Shown here one piece after another: positions 18,136 through 25,999 of a stretch of 64,000 nucleotides of DNA; within the stretch, counting starts at the first letter, position 1; every line of letters starts with the position of its first letter. This DNA comes from CAVPDG01 sp963702535 (GTDB lineage Bacteria > Chloroflexota > Anaerolineae > Anaerolineales > UBA4823). A program made the translations under genes and the position numbers. The DNA is taken from NCBI GenBank assembly GCA_963702535.1, contig CAVPDG010000004.1, positions 620,001 through 684,000 of the forward strand. Direction: 5' to 3'. The notes beneath the pieces were generated by a model. That model was given only the letters and a program-made list of their open reading frames with translations. It was not told the DNA's origin and ran no database searches.

Positions 18136-18803
18136 GAGTTTACCTCTTCATATTCTGTATTGGCAGTTTGCGGATCGTCCCCGCTCTGCGTTTCCTGCCA
18201 GGTGCGTTGCGCCGCCGGGGCGGAGATGCTGTAGGAAAACCCCCGCCGCGCCAGGAAGGCGATCATTTTTTGGCGGTACTCCTGCCAGGCGTAGTGCCGG
18301 TACTTGGATGACTGTTTCAACGCGGCGCGATATGCCATCTCTTCCTCGTCGGTCTGTTCGAGGGCTGTCGCGATCGCTTCGGGGGCGAGTCCCCGCGAGC
18401 GCAGCTCGAAAGCCAGCGCTCTGCGGCTGCGCGGCCTGAATTCGCTGCGGTTCTCGATCCAGTTCTGCGCGAATCTTTCATCGTTGACCAATCCGGCGCG
18501 ATCCAGCCGTCCAAGGACTTCATCAATCACGGGTTCCATCACTTCGTGGCGTTTCAGGTATTGCCTGATCTCGGCGCTGCTACGGTCTCGCTGGTTGAGC
18601 AAGCGCAGTGCTTTGGCGTAAGCCGCTTCGACCTCGTCATGGGAGGTCAGCTGGGAAATTTTCTCCTCGCTCAGCTCCTGGCCAACCTGCAGCCATGCCG
18701 CCACAATGCGCGCAAGCCCGAAGGCGTACTCCCCGTCCAGGTATACGCTCACCCGGTCTTTGTTCCGTTTCTGGGCTTTGATGGCAGTTATTGTTCTTCC
18801 CAT
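18132..18803 (-). CDS. recX: Regulatory protein RecX
   Basis: A RecX-type protein of about 223 residues made of repeated three-helix units; diagnostic blocks are YAKALRLLNQRDRSSAEIRQYLKR, LDRAGLVNDERFAQNWIENR and RSRRALAFELRSRGLAPEAI. It modulates RecA filament growth. I prefer the ATG at 18803 (MGRTITAIKAQ), preceded by GAGG; an upstream ATG at 18830 is possible. It is not beside recA here. Upstream lies a terminator-like hairpin (18841-18871) within a long leader candidate, see findings. Confidence 0.88.
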   Translation of the reverse strand: MGRTITAIKAQKRNKDRVSVYLDGEYAFGLARIVAAWLQVGQELSEEKISQLTSHDEVEAAYAKALRLLNQRDRSSAEIRQYLKRHEVMEPVIDEVLGRLDRAGLVNDERFAQNWIENRSEFRPRSRRALAFELRSRGLAPEAIATALEQTDEEEMAYRAALKQSSKYRHYAWQEYRQKMIAFLARRGFSYSISAPAAQRTWQETQSGDDPQTANTEYEEVNS

Positions 18804-18831
18804 GCCACGCCTCGATCGTTCCGGGAGCATA

Positions 18832-19150
18832 AAAATTAAAAGCCGTGACCCTGCCTACGCTGGCCACGGCTGAACTTCGATATGGATCTCTACCTGTTAC
18901 AGGAACGAGGCGCTATCGAACAGATATAACCTGTCCGCTTCTGACGGTGTGCAATACTCCTCGCCCATTCCAGAAATGGTTTTGGCGCCGATTCCTATGG
19001 TGAAAGCATCCTGCGTTCTTCACTTGGTCAAACCCACCCCACCTCGTTGCAGAAAGTCACTTTATCACCAGGACCCGCCAATCCAATTAAACTGCTGAGA
19101 TCTGTAATCGATCGTTGATTCACAAGGTTACCGTGGCCGCCGAACATAGA
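18832..19150 (-). ncRNA. Candidate structured leader or small RNA upstream of recX
   Basis: A possible minus-strand transcript of about 320 bases. A TTGACA (19183-19178) with a weaker TATCTT (19162-19157) lies at its 5' side and the terminator at 18841-18871 at its 3' side. Three arms near both ends are complementary and nested in order: CCGTGGCC (plus strand 19131-19138) with GGCCACGG (18862-18869), ATCG with CGAT, and GAGATC (19097-19102) with GATCTC (18885-18890). The outer pairing uses the same bases as one arm of the terminator, so the two are mutually exclusive. I looked for SRP RNA, tmRNA and 6S landmarks and did not find them. Confidence 0.3.
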
Positions 19151-19564
19151 ATAAAGAAGATAATGGTTTGCGGCTTATGTCAATTCCCGGCTAGCAACGC
19201 GGGTGAGTCATTAATAGCGCTGTTTCCGTTCTCCAGCCAGTGATCGTATGCTGGTTGCCCGCTTGCTAGGATGCTGAAATTTCTCTCCTCGAATGTTAAG
19301 GATGGTCAGTCAAAATTGATCTTATTATTATACATGATATCCACATTAACGTAAGAATCTCGATCTGAACTCTGAACTTTGCCTGTGGTTTTTTTCGCTG
19401 AAACCGCGCAAAATCACAGTCAAACCTTCATTTTTCTATTCCTGGAGCGCTGAGCGTTTCACGAAACAGGATCAATCGGACTTTCCATTCTGGTTATAAT
19501 TATGAATCTGGAAATCAAATAGTGTTCGAGCAGGAATAACCCCCATCAGCTAAAGGAGACGAAC
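18836..19564. other. 729-bp stretch without a protein gene
   Basis: No convincing coding sequence on either strand. It is more AT-rich than its neighbours, especially 19310-19520. It holds the recX leader candidate on the minus side. On the plus side it holds a TATAAT at 19495-19500 (no good -35 box) that may be the malic enzyme -10 element. The stretch from 19190 to 19480 shows nothing I can name. Confidence 0.7.
18841..18871 (-). terminator. Intrinsic-terminator-like hairpin upstream of recX
   Basis: Arms 18841-18850 and 18862-18871 pair over ten positions with one mismatch (AGCCGTGACC with GGCCACGGCT) around an 11-base loop. On the minus strand the hairpin is followed by TTTAATTTTT (18840-18831). 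It is only 37 bases before the recX ATG, so it would stop transcription arriving from the 19.1 kb side, or act as an attenuator. Confidence 0.6.
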
Positions 19565-21833
19565 ATGAGCAAGGTGACCCGTGAGGAAGCTTTAGAGTAC
19601 CACCGGCTGAATGGCAAGCCAGGTAAGATTGCCATTGTGCCGACAAAGCCGATGGAAACGCAGCGTGATCTCAGCCTGGCGTACACGCCGGGTGTCGCCG
19701 TCCCGGTGCTGGAGATCGAAAAGGACCCGGAGCTTGGCTACGAGTACACATCGAAAGGGAATCTTGTCGCGGTTGTCTCCAACGGCACGGCGATCCTCGG
19801 TCTTGGTGATCGAGGCGCGCTGGCTTCCAAGCCGGTGATGGAGGGGAAGGGGGTTTTATTCAAGCGTTTTGCGGATGTGGATGTCTTCGATATCGAGGTG
19901 AATTCCCACAACCCGGATGAGATTATCCAGGTCGTGGCTGCCATTTCACCCACCTTTGGCGGGATCAATCTGGAGGATATCAAAGCGCCAGAATGCTTTT
20001 ATATAGAAGAAACTCTGAAGGGTATGCTGGACATCCCGGTGTTCCATGATGACCAGCATGGCACCGCCATCATCTCCGGGGCTGCGCTGCTCAATGGTCT
20101 GGAGGTGGTGGGCAAAGATATCCGTCAGGCAAAGATCATCATCTCAGGCGCCGGTGCTTCGGCGATCTCCTGCGCCGAGTTGATGGTCCGCCTGGGAGCG
20201 CAGCGCGAGAACATTATGCTGGTGGATACGCGCGGCGTGGTCTACAAGGGGCGGACGGAAGGGATGAATAAGTACAAGGAGCGCTTTGCTCTGGAAACCG
20301 ACCGCCGCACCCTGGCGGATGCCGTGCGCGGCATGGATGTTTTCTACGGGCTTTCGATCAAGGATGTGCTCACCCCCGAGATGGTGGTGACGATGGCAGA
20401 GCAGCCCTTGATCTTCGCCATGGCAAACCCCGATCCCGAGATCCGTTACGAGCTGGCGAAAGAAGCCAGACCGGATGCGATCGTTGCCACCGGGCGTTCC
20501 GATTATCCCAACCAGATCAATAACGTCCTGGGCTTTCCGTTCATCTTCCGCGGCGCTTTGGATGTGCGCGCCAGGGCGATCAACGAGGAAATGAAAGTCG
20601 CCGCCACGCATGCCCTGGCCGCCCTCGCCAAGGAGGATGTGCCGGATAGCGTCCTGCGCGCCTATGGTTTGGAAAGCCTGAAGTTTGGTCCCGAGTATAT
20701 CCTCCCCAAGCCGCTGGACCCACGCGTCTTGCTTTGGGAATCGCCGGCTGTGGCGCGCGCCGCCATGGAGACCGGCGCCGCCCGCCGCCAGATCGACCTG
20801 GATGAGTATCGCGAGCAGCTTGCCTTCCGCCAGGGGGTGGGCGAGCAGGTGCGCTATTACATCATGAACCAGGCGCGCTCCTGCCCGACGAAGAAGCGCA
20901 TCGTGTTCGCCGAAGGGGAAGAGTCAAAGATCATTCGCGCTGGCTGCACAGATCGTCGACGAGGGCTTCGGCACGCCGATCTTGATCGGCAATCCCGGCA
21001 TTATCCGCGAGAAGATCCTGGCGTTGGGTTTGGATTGTTGCCCCGAGGTGATCAACCCCCAGCACTTTGAGCGCCATGATGCCTATGCCCAGGCTTATTA
21101 CGAGTTGCGCATGCGCAAGGGCATGATGCGTAAAGACGCAGATAAACGCGTGCGCGAGCCGAACATCCTGGGTCCGATGATGGTCTGGATGGGCGATGCA
21201 GATGCCTTCATCTCCGGCTTGACCTATGATTATCCGGATGTGATCCGCCCCGCGCTGCAGATCCACCACACAACACCCGGAGCGCGCCGCGCCGCTGGCG
21301 TTTACATCATGATCATCAACCAGCGCACGTACTTGTTTACCGATGCCACGGTCATCATCGATCCGACCGCGGAAGACCTGGCGGAGATCGCCTGCCTTGC
21401 CGCGGAATTTGCCCGCTACCTGGGTCTTGAGCCGCGTGTGGCAATGCTTTCCTTCTCCAACTTCGGCAGCACGCCGCATCCGCTCTCCAAAAAAGTGCAG
21501 AAAGCCGTCGAGCTGATTCACCTCCACTGTCCCGATATCGTTGTGGATGGCGAGATGCAGGCGGATACAGCCGTCGTGCCGGAGATCATCGATGAGCGTT
21601 ACCCCTTCAGCCGGGTCAAAGATGCCAATGTGCTGGTCTTCCCATCGCTGGAATCAGCCAATATCGCTTATAAGCTCCTGGCGCGCCTGGGTAAGGCAGA
21701 AGCCATCGGTCCCATCTTGCTCGGGGTTGGCGCGCCGGTGCACGTCTTGCAAACGGGTGACGAGGTGCGGGATATTGTCAATATTGCCGCCGTCGCTGTG
21801 ATGGATTCGATGAACCGCAAAGGCTGCGATTAA
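19565..21833 (+). CDS. maeB: NADP-type malic enzyme fused to phosphotransacetylase-like domain (one frame break)
   Basis: Oxidative decarboxylation of malate to pyruvate. Residues 1-430 are the malic enzyme (LAYTPGVAVPVLEI, FHDDQHGTAII, IISGAGASAISCAELM, IFAMANPDPEI). The rest is the phosphate acetyl/butyryl-transferase-like domain (RIVFAEGEESKIIRAA, LSFSNFGSTPHPLSKKVQKAVE) that in MaeB proteins is regulatory rather than catalytic. The frame changes near 20938, where IIRA in one frame continues as AQIVDEGFGTPILIG in another; this fits one extra base. An AAAGGAG site precedes the ATG. The full span of about 755 residues matches the MaeB family length. Confidence 0.93.
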
Positions 21834-21852
21834 TCGAGGAACCGGGGCGCTA

Positions 21853-22344
21853 TTGACTGAGCCTGTCTCCATCTGTTTTGTCTGCCTGGCGAATATCGTG
21901 CGCAGCCCCCTGGCTGAGCATCTTTTCCTGCGCCAGGTGCAAGAGGCGGGAGTGGCGCAGAAGTACCGCGCCGCTTCGGCTGGCACCGGCAGCCATTATG
22001 TGGGTGAGCCCCCAGACCTGCGCATGCGCCGGGTCGCTGCCCGGCACGGTCTCAACTACAATGGTCGCTCGCGGCAGTTTCGCGCGGCAGACTTTGTCCA
22101 ATACGACCTCGTCCTGGCGATGGATAGCGCCAATTACCAGGACCTCAACCGGCTGGCGCCTGATCGCAAGCAGGCGGATAAGATCCACTTGTTGCGTGAG
22201 TTCGACCCGCTCGGCGGAAAATCTGCCAGCGTGCCTGATCCGTATTATGGCGTTCTCGACGATTTCGAAGAAGTTTATACGATCATTGAGCGTTCCAGCC
22301 AGGGATTGCTGCGCTTTCTGGAGCAATCCCTGGCTGGGCGCTGA
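21853..22344 (+). CDS. Low-molecular-weight protein-tyrosine phosphatase
   Basis: A 163-residue LMW-PTP. The phosphate loop is CLANIVRSP (C11-x5-R17, then Ser), and the general-acid loop is VPDPYYG. Two P-loop positions differ from the usual VCxGNxCRSP: Ala replaces Gly and Val replaces the second Cys, so it lacks the cysteine that often protects the nucleophile by disulfide formation. The start is TTG at 21853 with GGGG about 6 bases upstream. It follows maeB by 19 bp. Substrates may include arginine- or tyrosine-phosphorylated proteins; not decidable here. Confidence 0.85.
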   Translation: MTEPVSICFVCLANIVRSPLAEHLFLRQVQEAGVAQKYRAASAGTGSHYVGEPPDLRMRRVAARHGLNYNGRSRQFRAADFVQYDLVLAMDSANYQDLNRLAPDRKQADKIHLLREFDPLGGKSASVPDPYYGVLDDFEEVYTIIERSSQGLLRFLEQSLAGR

Positions 22345-22365
22345 ACTCGCGGTAGGCTGAGCAGA

Positions 22366-23772
22366 TCAGAACGTAAAATAGCTGGCGTAATCCGGCTCCC
22401 AGCCGGCAGGGATGTACTCGCCCGAGGCTGCGTTTTGCGAGTATTGGCCGCGGAACTCCCCCCTCACGATATGCTGCAAGGCGTCTGCCAGGCGGTCGAC
22501 GTCTTCAAAGGTGTTATATAGACCAAAAGACATGCGGATCAGCCCGGGCATATCCGACCGGTCGCCCGCCAGCATCCGCTCGCGAACTGCGTCTGCTTCG
22601 CGCGGGGTCAGCCCGAGCAGGTGCAGGATGTAAGGGTGGGCGCAAAAACAGCCGCTGCGCACGCCAATGCCGTACTCGTATCCCAGGATCGCCGAAACCA
22701 GGAAATGCGACATCCCCTGCACCGCAAAGGGGATGACGCCCAGGCGCTGCGCAGCTTGCGCCGGATCTGTGCCTCCGTACACATGCACACCCGGGATCTC
22801 CGCCAGCCTCACCAGCGCATAGGCGGTCAATTCGGCTTCATGTTGAGCGACGCGCTGCATGCCCACTTTTTCGAGCTGGTGGATGGCTGCCCCCAGGGCG
22901 ATCGCCCCAACGGTATTCGGGCTGCCGGCTTCTTCTTTATCGGGCGGCTCAGCCCACACCACCTGGTCGAGTGTGACGATTTCCACCGTCCCACCGCCGC
23001 TGAAGTCCGGGTCGCCGGCTGCGAAAGTGTCCCGCCGGCCCACCAGCGCGCCCGTGCCGAAGGGTGCGTACATTTTGTGGGCGGAGATGGTCACATAATC
23101 CAGGTGGGCGGGGTCGTCTGCCGGGCGCATATCCACCTTGCGGTGCGGCGCCAGCTGCGCGCAATCGACAGCGATCTGCCCGCCCGCCCGGTGCGTCTTC
23201 TCCGCCAGGCGGTGGATCGGATTCAGGTAGCCGGTCACATTGCTGGCGCCAGTGATGGTAACCAGCGCCAGGCGATCGCGGTATTCTTCTAGCCTGGCAT
23301 CGAAATCCGCTTCATCCAGCCGTCCATCCGGCGTCAGCCCGATATGCACGGTGTGGGTGCGCGCCCGCCAGGGCAGGTCGTTGGAATGGTGTTCCATACC
23401 GCTTGTCAGGACCACGTCACGACCATTTGAAAAGGGGAAGCGCCTTGCCAGTTTATTGATCGCTTCGGTTGTGTTTTTGCCAAAAATGCAGGTATGCACC
23501 TGCGCATCGGCGCCGAGGTACTCCAGCACACTATGGCGCGCCTCTTCGTATGCCCGCGTGCAGAGCTGGCTCTTGAAGCCGGTTCCGCGATGCACGCTGC
23601 TGTAATAAGTCATAAAGCGGTGGACAGCCTCCATGACCGCTTTCAGTGGCGGTGTGGAGGCAGCGTTATCCAGGTTGGTGTACGCGTGCTGCGCGCCGTC
23701 GAGCAGTGGGGTCATGGCGTCTACGCCAACGAACAGGCTGCGGTAATTCTCTCGGGCGGGTTGATGGGTCAT
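22366..23772 (-). CDS. Class V aminotransferase, cysteine desulfurase-like
   Basis: A PLP enzyme of about 468 residues resembling SufS-like desulfurases: NLDNAASTPPLKAV, FGKNTTEAINKLA, SGMEHHSNDLPWR, the PLP lysine in TISAHKMYAPFGTGAL, and a catalytic-type cysteine in RSGCFCAHP. It is longer than standard SufS by a C-terminal extension (QYSQNAASGEYIPAGW). No sufE, sufU or iscU is adjacent, so a role in Fe-S cluster supply is unproven; lyase activity on another sulfur compound is possible. I chose the ATG at 23772 because GAGGT lies just upstream; an ATG further out at 23829 lacks this. Confidence 0.82.
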   Translation of the reverse strand: MTHQPARENYRSLFVGVDAMTPLLDGAQHAYTNLDNAASTPPLKAVMEAVHRFMTYYSSVHRGTGFKSQLCTRAYEEARHSVLEYLGADAQVHTCIFGKNTTEAINKLARRFPFSNGRDVVLTSGMEHHSNDLPWRARTHTVHIGLTPDGRLDEADFDARLEEYRDRLALVTITGASNVTGYLNPIHRLAEKTHRAGGQIAVDCAQLAPHRKVDMRPADDPAHLDYVTISAHKMYAPFGTGALVGRRDTFAAGDPDFSGGGTVEIVTLDQVVWAEPPDKEEAGSPNTVGAIALGAAIHQLEKVGMQRVAQHEAELTAYALVRLAEIPGVHVYGGTDPAQAAQRLGVIPFAVQGMSHFLVSAILGYEYGIGVRSGCFCAHPYILHLLGLTPREADAVRERMLAGDRSDMPGLIRMSFGLYNTFEDVDRLADALQHIVRGEFRGQYSQNAASGEYIPAGWEPDYASYFTF

Positions 23773-23940
23773 CCAGTTACCTCGGAAGGTTGGGGTTGCC
23801 TGCATCGTGCAGGGGTGAGATGAAGTCAAGAATGATTTCGCATAGCTTTATTTAGGTGGGTTTCAGGAGTACTTAAGTCCTATTTACATTAATGTTGGCA
23901 GATTTCAGGTCAAAATCGTCGTTTTAAGCCAAAGTCACAC

Positions 23941-23969
23941 TTGCGATTCGCCCAAATATGGTATATACT
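23941..23969 (+). promoter_or_regulatory. Promoter of the mraZ / dcw cluster
   Basis: TTGCGA (23941-23946) and TATACT (23964-23969) are separated by exactly 17 bp. Transcription would start near 23976, directly before the MraZ-type repeats and about 75 bases before the mraZ ATG. Confidence 0.6.
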
Positions 23970-23970
23970 G

Positions 23971-24005
23971 TGGTTACCTGTGGGAAGAAGTGGGAGAAAG
24001 TGGAG
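23971..24005 (+). promoter_or_regulatory. MraZ operator: 10-bp-spaced TGGGA repeats
   Basis: TGGGA occurs at 23981 and 23991 and the close variant TGGAG at 24001, each ten bases apart; a degenerate TGGTT at 23971 continues the phase. MraZ is known to bind direct TGGGN repeats with 5-bp spacers upstream of its own gene and repress the dcw promoter. Spacing, location (between the promoter and mraZ) and orientation all fit. Confidence 0.8.
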
Positions 24006-24052
24006 CGCCGGAGCCTTCCGGCGTTCCCGCATTAATCGGCGGAGTAGAACAG

Positions 24053-24490
24053 ATGTTCATGGGTGAGGTCCAGCACAACTTGGATAGTAAGGGACGGTTG
24101 ACCATACCGGCCCGCTTCCGAGATTTGCTAGAGGGTGGCGCATACATCACCCAGGGCTTCGAGCGCAACTTGATGGTCTGGCCTGATTCCGCATTCGAGC
24201 ATATTCAGCAAAGCTTGAGCGCCAGGAGCATCACCGATCCGGACACTCGTTTGCTCCACCGTCTCATCTTCTCCCGTGGCGAGCGTTTGGAAGTCGATGG
24301 GGCAGGTCGCATCCTTATCCCGCAATTCTTGCGCCAGTTCGCCATGCTGGGTAGTGAGGTGGTCGTCGTCGGGGTGGGTCATTATTTCGAGATTTGGTCT
24401 CCCGACTTGTGGGCGCCTCAGCTTGCCCAGATCCAGGATGCGGATGCAAACGCGGTCAGGTTCAAGGCGTTCGATATCTCGTTCGGTTAA
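24053..24490 (+). CDS. mraZ: Transcriptional regulator MraZ
   Basis: A 145-residue protein with two SpoVT-AbrB-type DNA-binding units: MFMGEVQHNLDSKGRLTIPARFR and SRGERLEVDGAGRILIPQFLR. MraZ forms a ring-shaped oligomer and represses the division and cell-wall cluster that it heads. The ATG at 24053 follows GGCGGAG; an earlier in-frame start at 23990 would add 21 residues from within the operator region and is rejected. rsmH follows after 21 bp. Confidence 0.96.
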   Translation: MFMGEVQHNLDSKGRLTIPARFRDLLEGGAYITQGFERNLMVWPDSAFEHIQQSLSARSITDPDTRLLHRLIFSRGERLEVDGAGRILIPQFLRQFAMLGSEVVVVGVGHYFEIWSPDLWAPQLAQIQDADANAVRFKAFDISFG

Positions 24491-24511
24491 ATCGGAAGCG
24501 GGCGAGATACC

Positions 24512-25426
24512 ATGCATCGTCCCGTACTTTACCAAGAAATTATACACGCTTTGCGGCCACGGCAGGGAGGTCATTATGTAGATGCCACCCTCGGGGCGGG
24601 TGGGCATGCGCAGGGTATCTTGCAAGCCAGCCAGCCGGATGGTTGCCTGTTGGGGTTGGATGTTGACCCCCAGGCGCTGGCGCTTGCGCACCAACGGTTG
24701 GCATCTTTTGGAGAACGTGCGATCCTGGTCCGCGCCTCGTACACCACGTTGGTCGTACAACTTCAAGTGTTGGGTTGGCAAGAGGTGGATGGGGTAGTGC
24801 TGGACCTGGGGGTGTCTTCGATGCAGCTGGATAGTGCTGAACGCGGTTTTTCCTTTAACAATGATGCACCGCTGGATATGCGTTTCGACCCGGATAATCC
24901 GGAGGATGCTGCGTACCTGGTGAACAGCCTGGCAGAAGGGGAGCTGGCTGACCTGATTTACCATTACGGCGAGGAGCGCCGGGCGCGCCAGGTGGCGCAT
25001 GCCATTGTGCAAGCCCGTCCCATTACCGGGACAAGCCAGCTCGCCGCAGTTGTCGCAAGCGTGACCAGCAGCGGGCGTCCTGGGATGCACCCAGCCACGC
25101 GCACCTTTCAAGCGTTACGGATTGCCGTCAACCGGGAGCTCGAGGCTGTAGAGGCGGTTTTGCCTCAGGCAATTTCCAGCCTGGCCCGCGGAGGCCGGTT
25201 GGCCGTCATCTCGTTTCACTCGCTGGAAGACCGGGTTGTCAAGCAATTCTTCCGCCGGGAGAGCAAGGATTGCCTTTGTCCGCCGAAGCAACCCATCTGC
25301 ACCTGTGGTCATAAGGCGAGCATCGTCGAGCTAACCCGCACGCCGGTCCGCCCGCAGGCAGAGGAAGTAAAGGATAACCCCCGCTCGCGCAGCGCCCGGC
25401 TACGTATTGCGGAAAAACGGCTATGA
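24512..25426 (+). CDS. rsmH: 16S rRNA (cytosine1402-N4)-methyltransferase RsmH
   Basis: A 304-residue RsmH (MraW). Features: MHRPVLYQEIIHAL start, SAM-binding DATLGAGGHAQGILQ, VLDLGVSSMQLDSAERGFSF, DMRFDP, and ISFHSLEDRVVKQFF near the C terminus. A cysteine group (CLCPPKQPICTCGH) lies in the C-terminal part, as in many family members. It methylates N4 of C1402 in 16S rRNA. It occupies the standard place after mraZ. Confidence 0.97.
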   Translation: MHRPVLYQEIIHALRPRQGGHYVDATLGAGGHAQGILQASQPDGCLLGLDVDPQALALAHQRLASFGERAILVRASYTTLVVQLQVLGWQEVDGVVLDLGVSSMQLDSAERGFSFNNDAPLDMRFDPDNPEDAAYLVNSLAEGELADLIYHYGEERRARQVAHAIVQARPITGTSQLAAVVASVTSSGRPGMHPATRTFQALRIAVNRELEAVEAVLPQAISSLARGGRLAVISFHSLEDRVVKQFFRRESKDCLCPPKQPICTCGHKASIVELTRTPVRPQAEEVKDNPRSRSARLRIAEKRL

Positions 25427-25526
25427 AAGACACTTGGAGCAGTACCTGGATTGCCATCAGAGTGGCACGACACTTGCAAGATACGGGACTGAACGGTAGC
25501 TCCGTATCTTCTGGCAGGAGGATTGG

Positions 25527-25997
25527 ATGAATCCGGTGAGGAGTCTCACTCAAGCATACTCTCAAACCCCCTGGCGAAAGCAGGTGATGGTGATTGTGCT
25601 GTCCTTGCTTTTTGTTGTTTTCGCTACTCTGGTCGCCGGCGTCTACCTCAGTGTGACTGCCCGGGCTGCCACCATGGGGCGCGAGGTCCTGCTGATGCAG
25701 GAAGATATCGATGAGCTTGAGTTCGTCAATGCCGATCTGGCAACGCAGCTGGCGTTTATCACTTCGGATTTGGTGATGGCGAAGCGGGCGGACGACCTGA
25801 GTTTTGTACCCATCGAGAAAGACCAATCAATTTTTGTGATGGTGCCGGGCTACGTACGCCGGGGGCAGCTCAATCTTGCCCCTCCACCCGGTCCGGTGAC
25901 CCCGGTTGCGGCATCCATGCCTGCCGATTACAGCGAATCGCTGGTCGATTGGCTGATGCAGCAGGTCTTATCGGCGGGTGAATTGCTGGAGAATTGA
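25527..25997 (+). CDS. FtsL-like cell-division protein
   Basis: A 156-residue bitopic membrane protein: a short cytosolic N terminus, one membrane helix (MVIVLSLLFVVFATLVAGVYL), then a coiled-coil-like segment (MGREVLLMQEDIDELEFVNADLATQLAFI) and a proline-rich C terminus. Sequence similarity to FtsL or DivIC is always weak; topology and the position between rsmH and ftsI support FtsL-like function in the divisome. A strong CAGGAGGATTGG ribosome binding site precedes the ATG. Its stop lies 2 bases before the ftsI ATG. Confidence 0.7.
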   Translation: MNPVRSLTQAYSQTPWRKQVMVIVLSLLFVVFATLVAGVYLSVTARAATMGREVLLMQEDIDELEFVNADLATQLAFITSDLVMAKRADDLSFVPIEKDQSIFVMVPGYVRRGQLNLAPPPGPVTPVAASMPADYSESLVDWLMQQVLSAGELLEN

Positions 25998-25999
25998 CC

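Noticed and set aside
18836..19564. tmRNA, SRP RNA, 6S RNA or tRNA in the gene-free stretch
   Set aside because: None of the conserved landmarks (for example the SRP GGAAGGAAGCAGCC-like loop or tmRNA ends) was found on either strand; kept only as an unnamed leader candidate.
23971..24010. Short direct repeats considered as a CRISPR or tandem-repeat array
   Set aside because: Only three or four 10-bp units, located precisely where MraZ operators lie; no spacers or cas genes anywhere in the window.
24128..25111. 327-codon minus-strand frame across mraZ and rsmH
   Set aside because: It crosses two well-conserved genes and has no family features; a codon-bias shadow.
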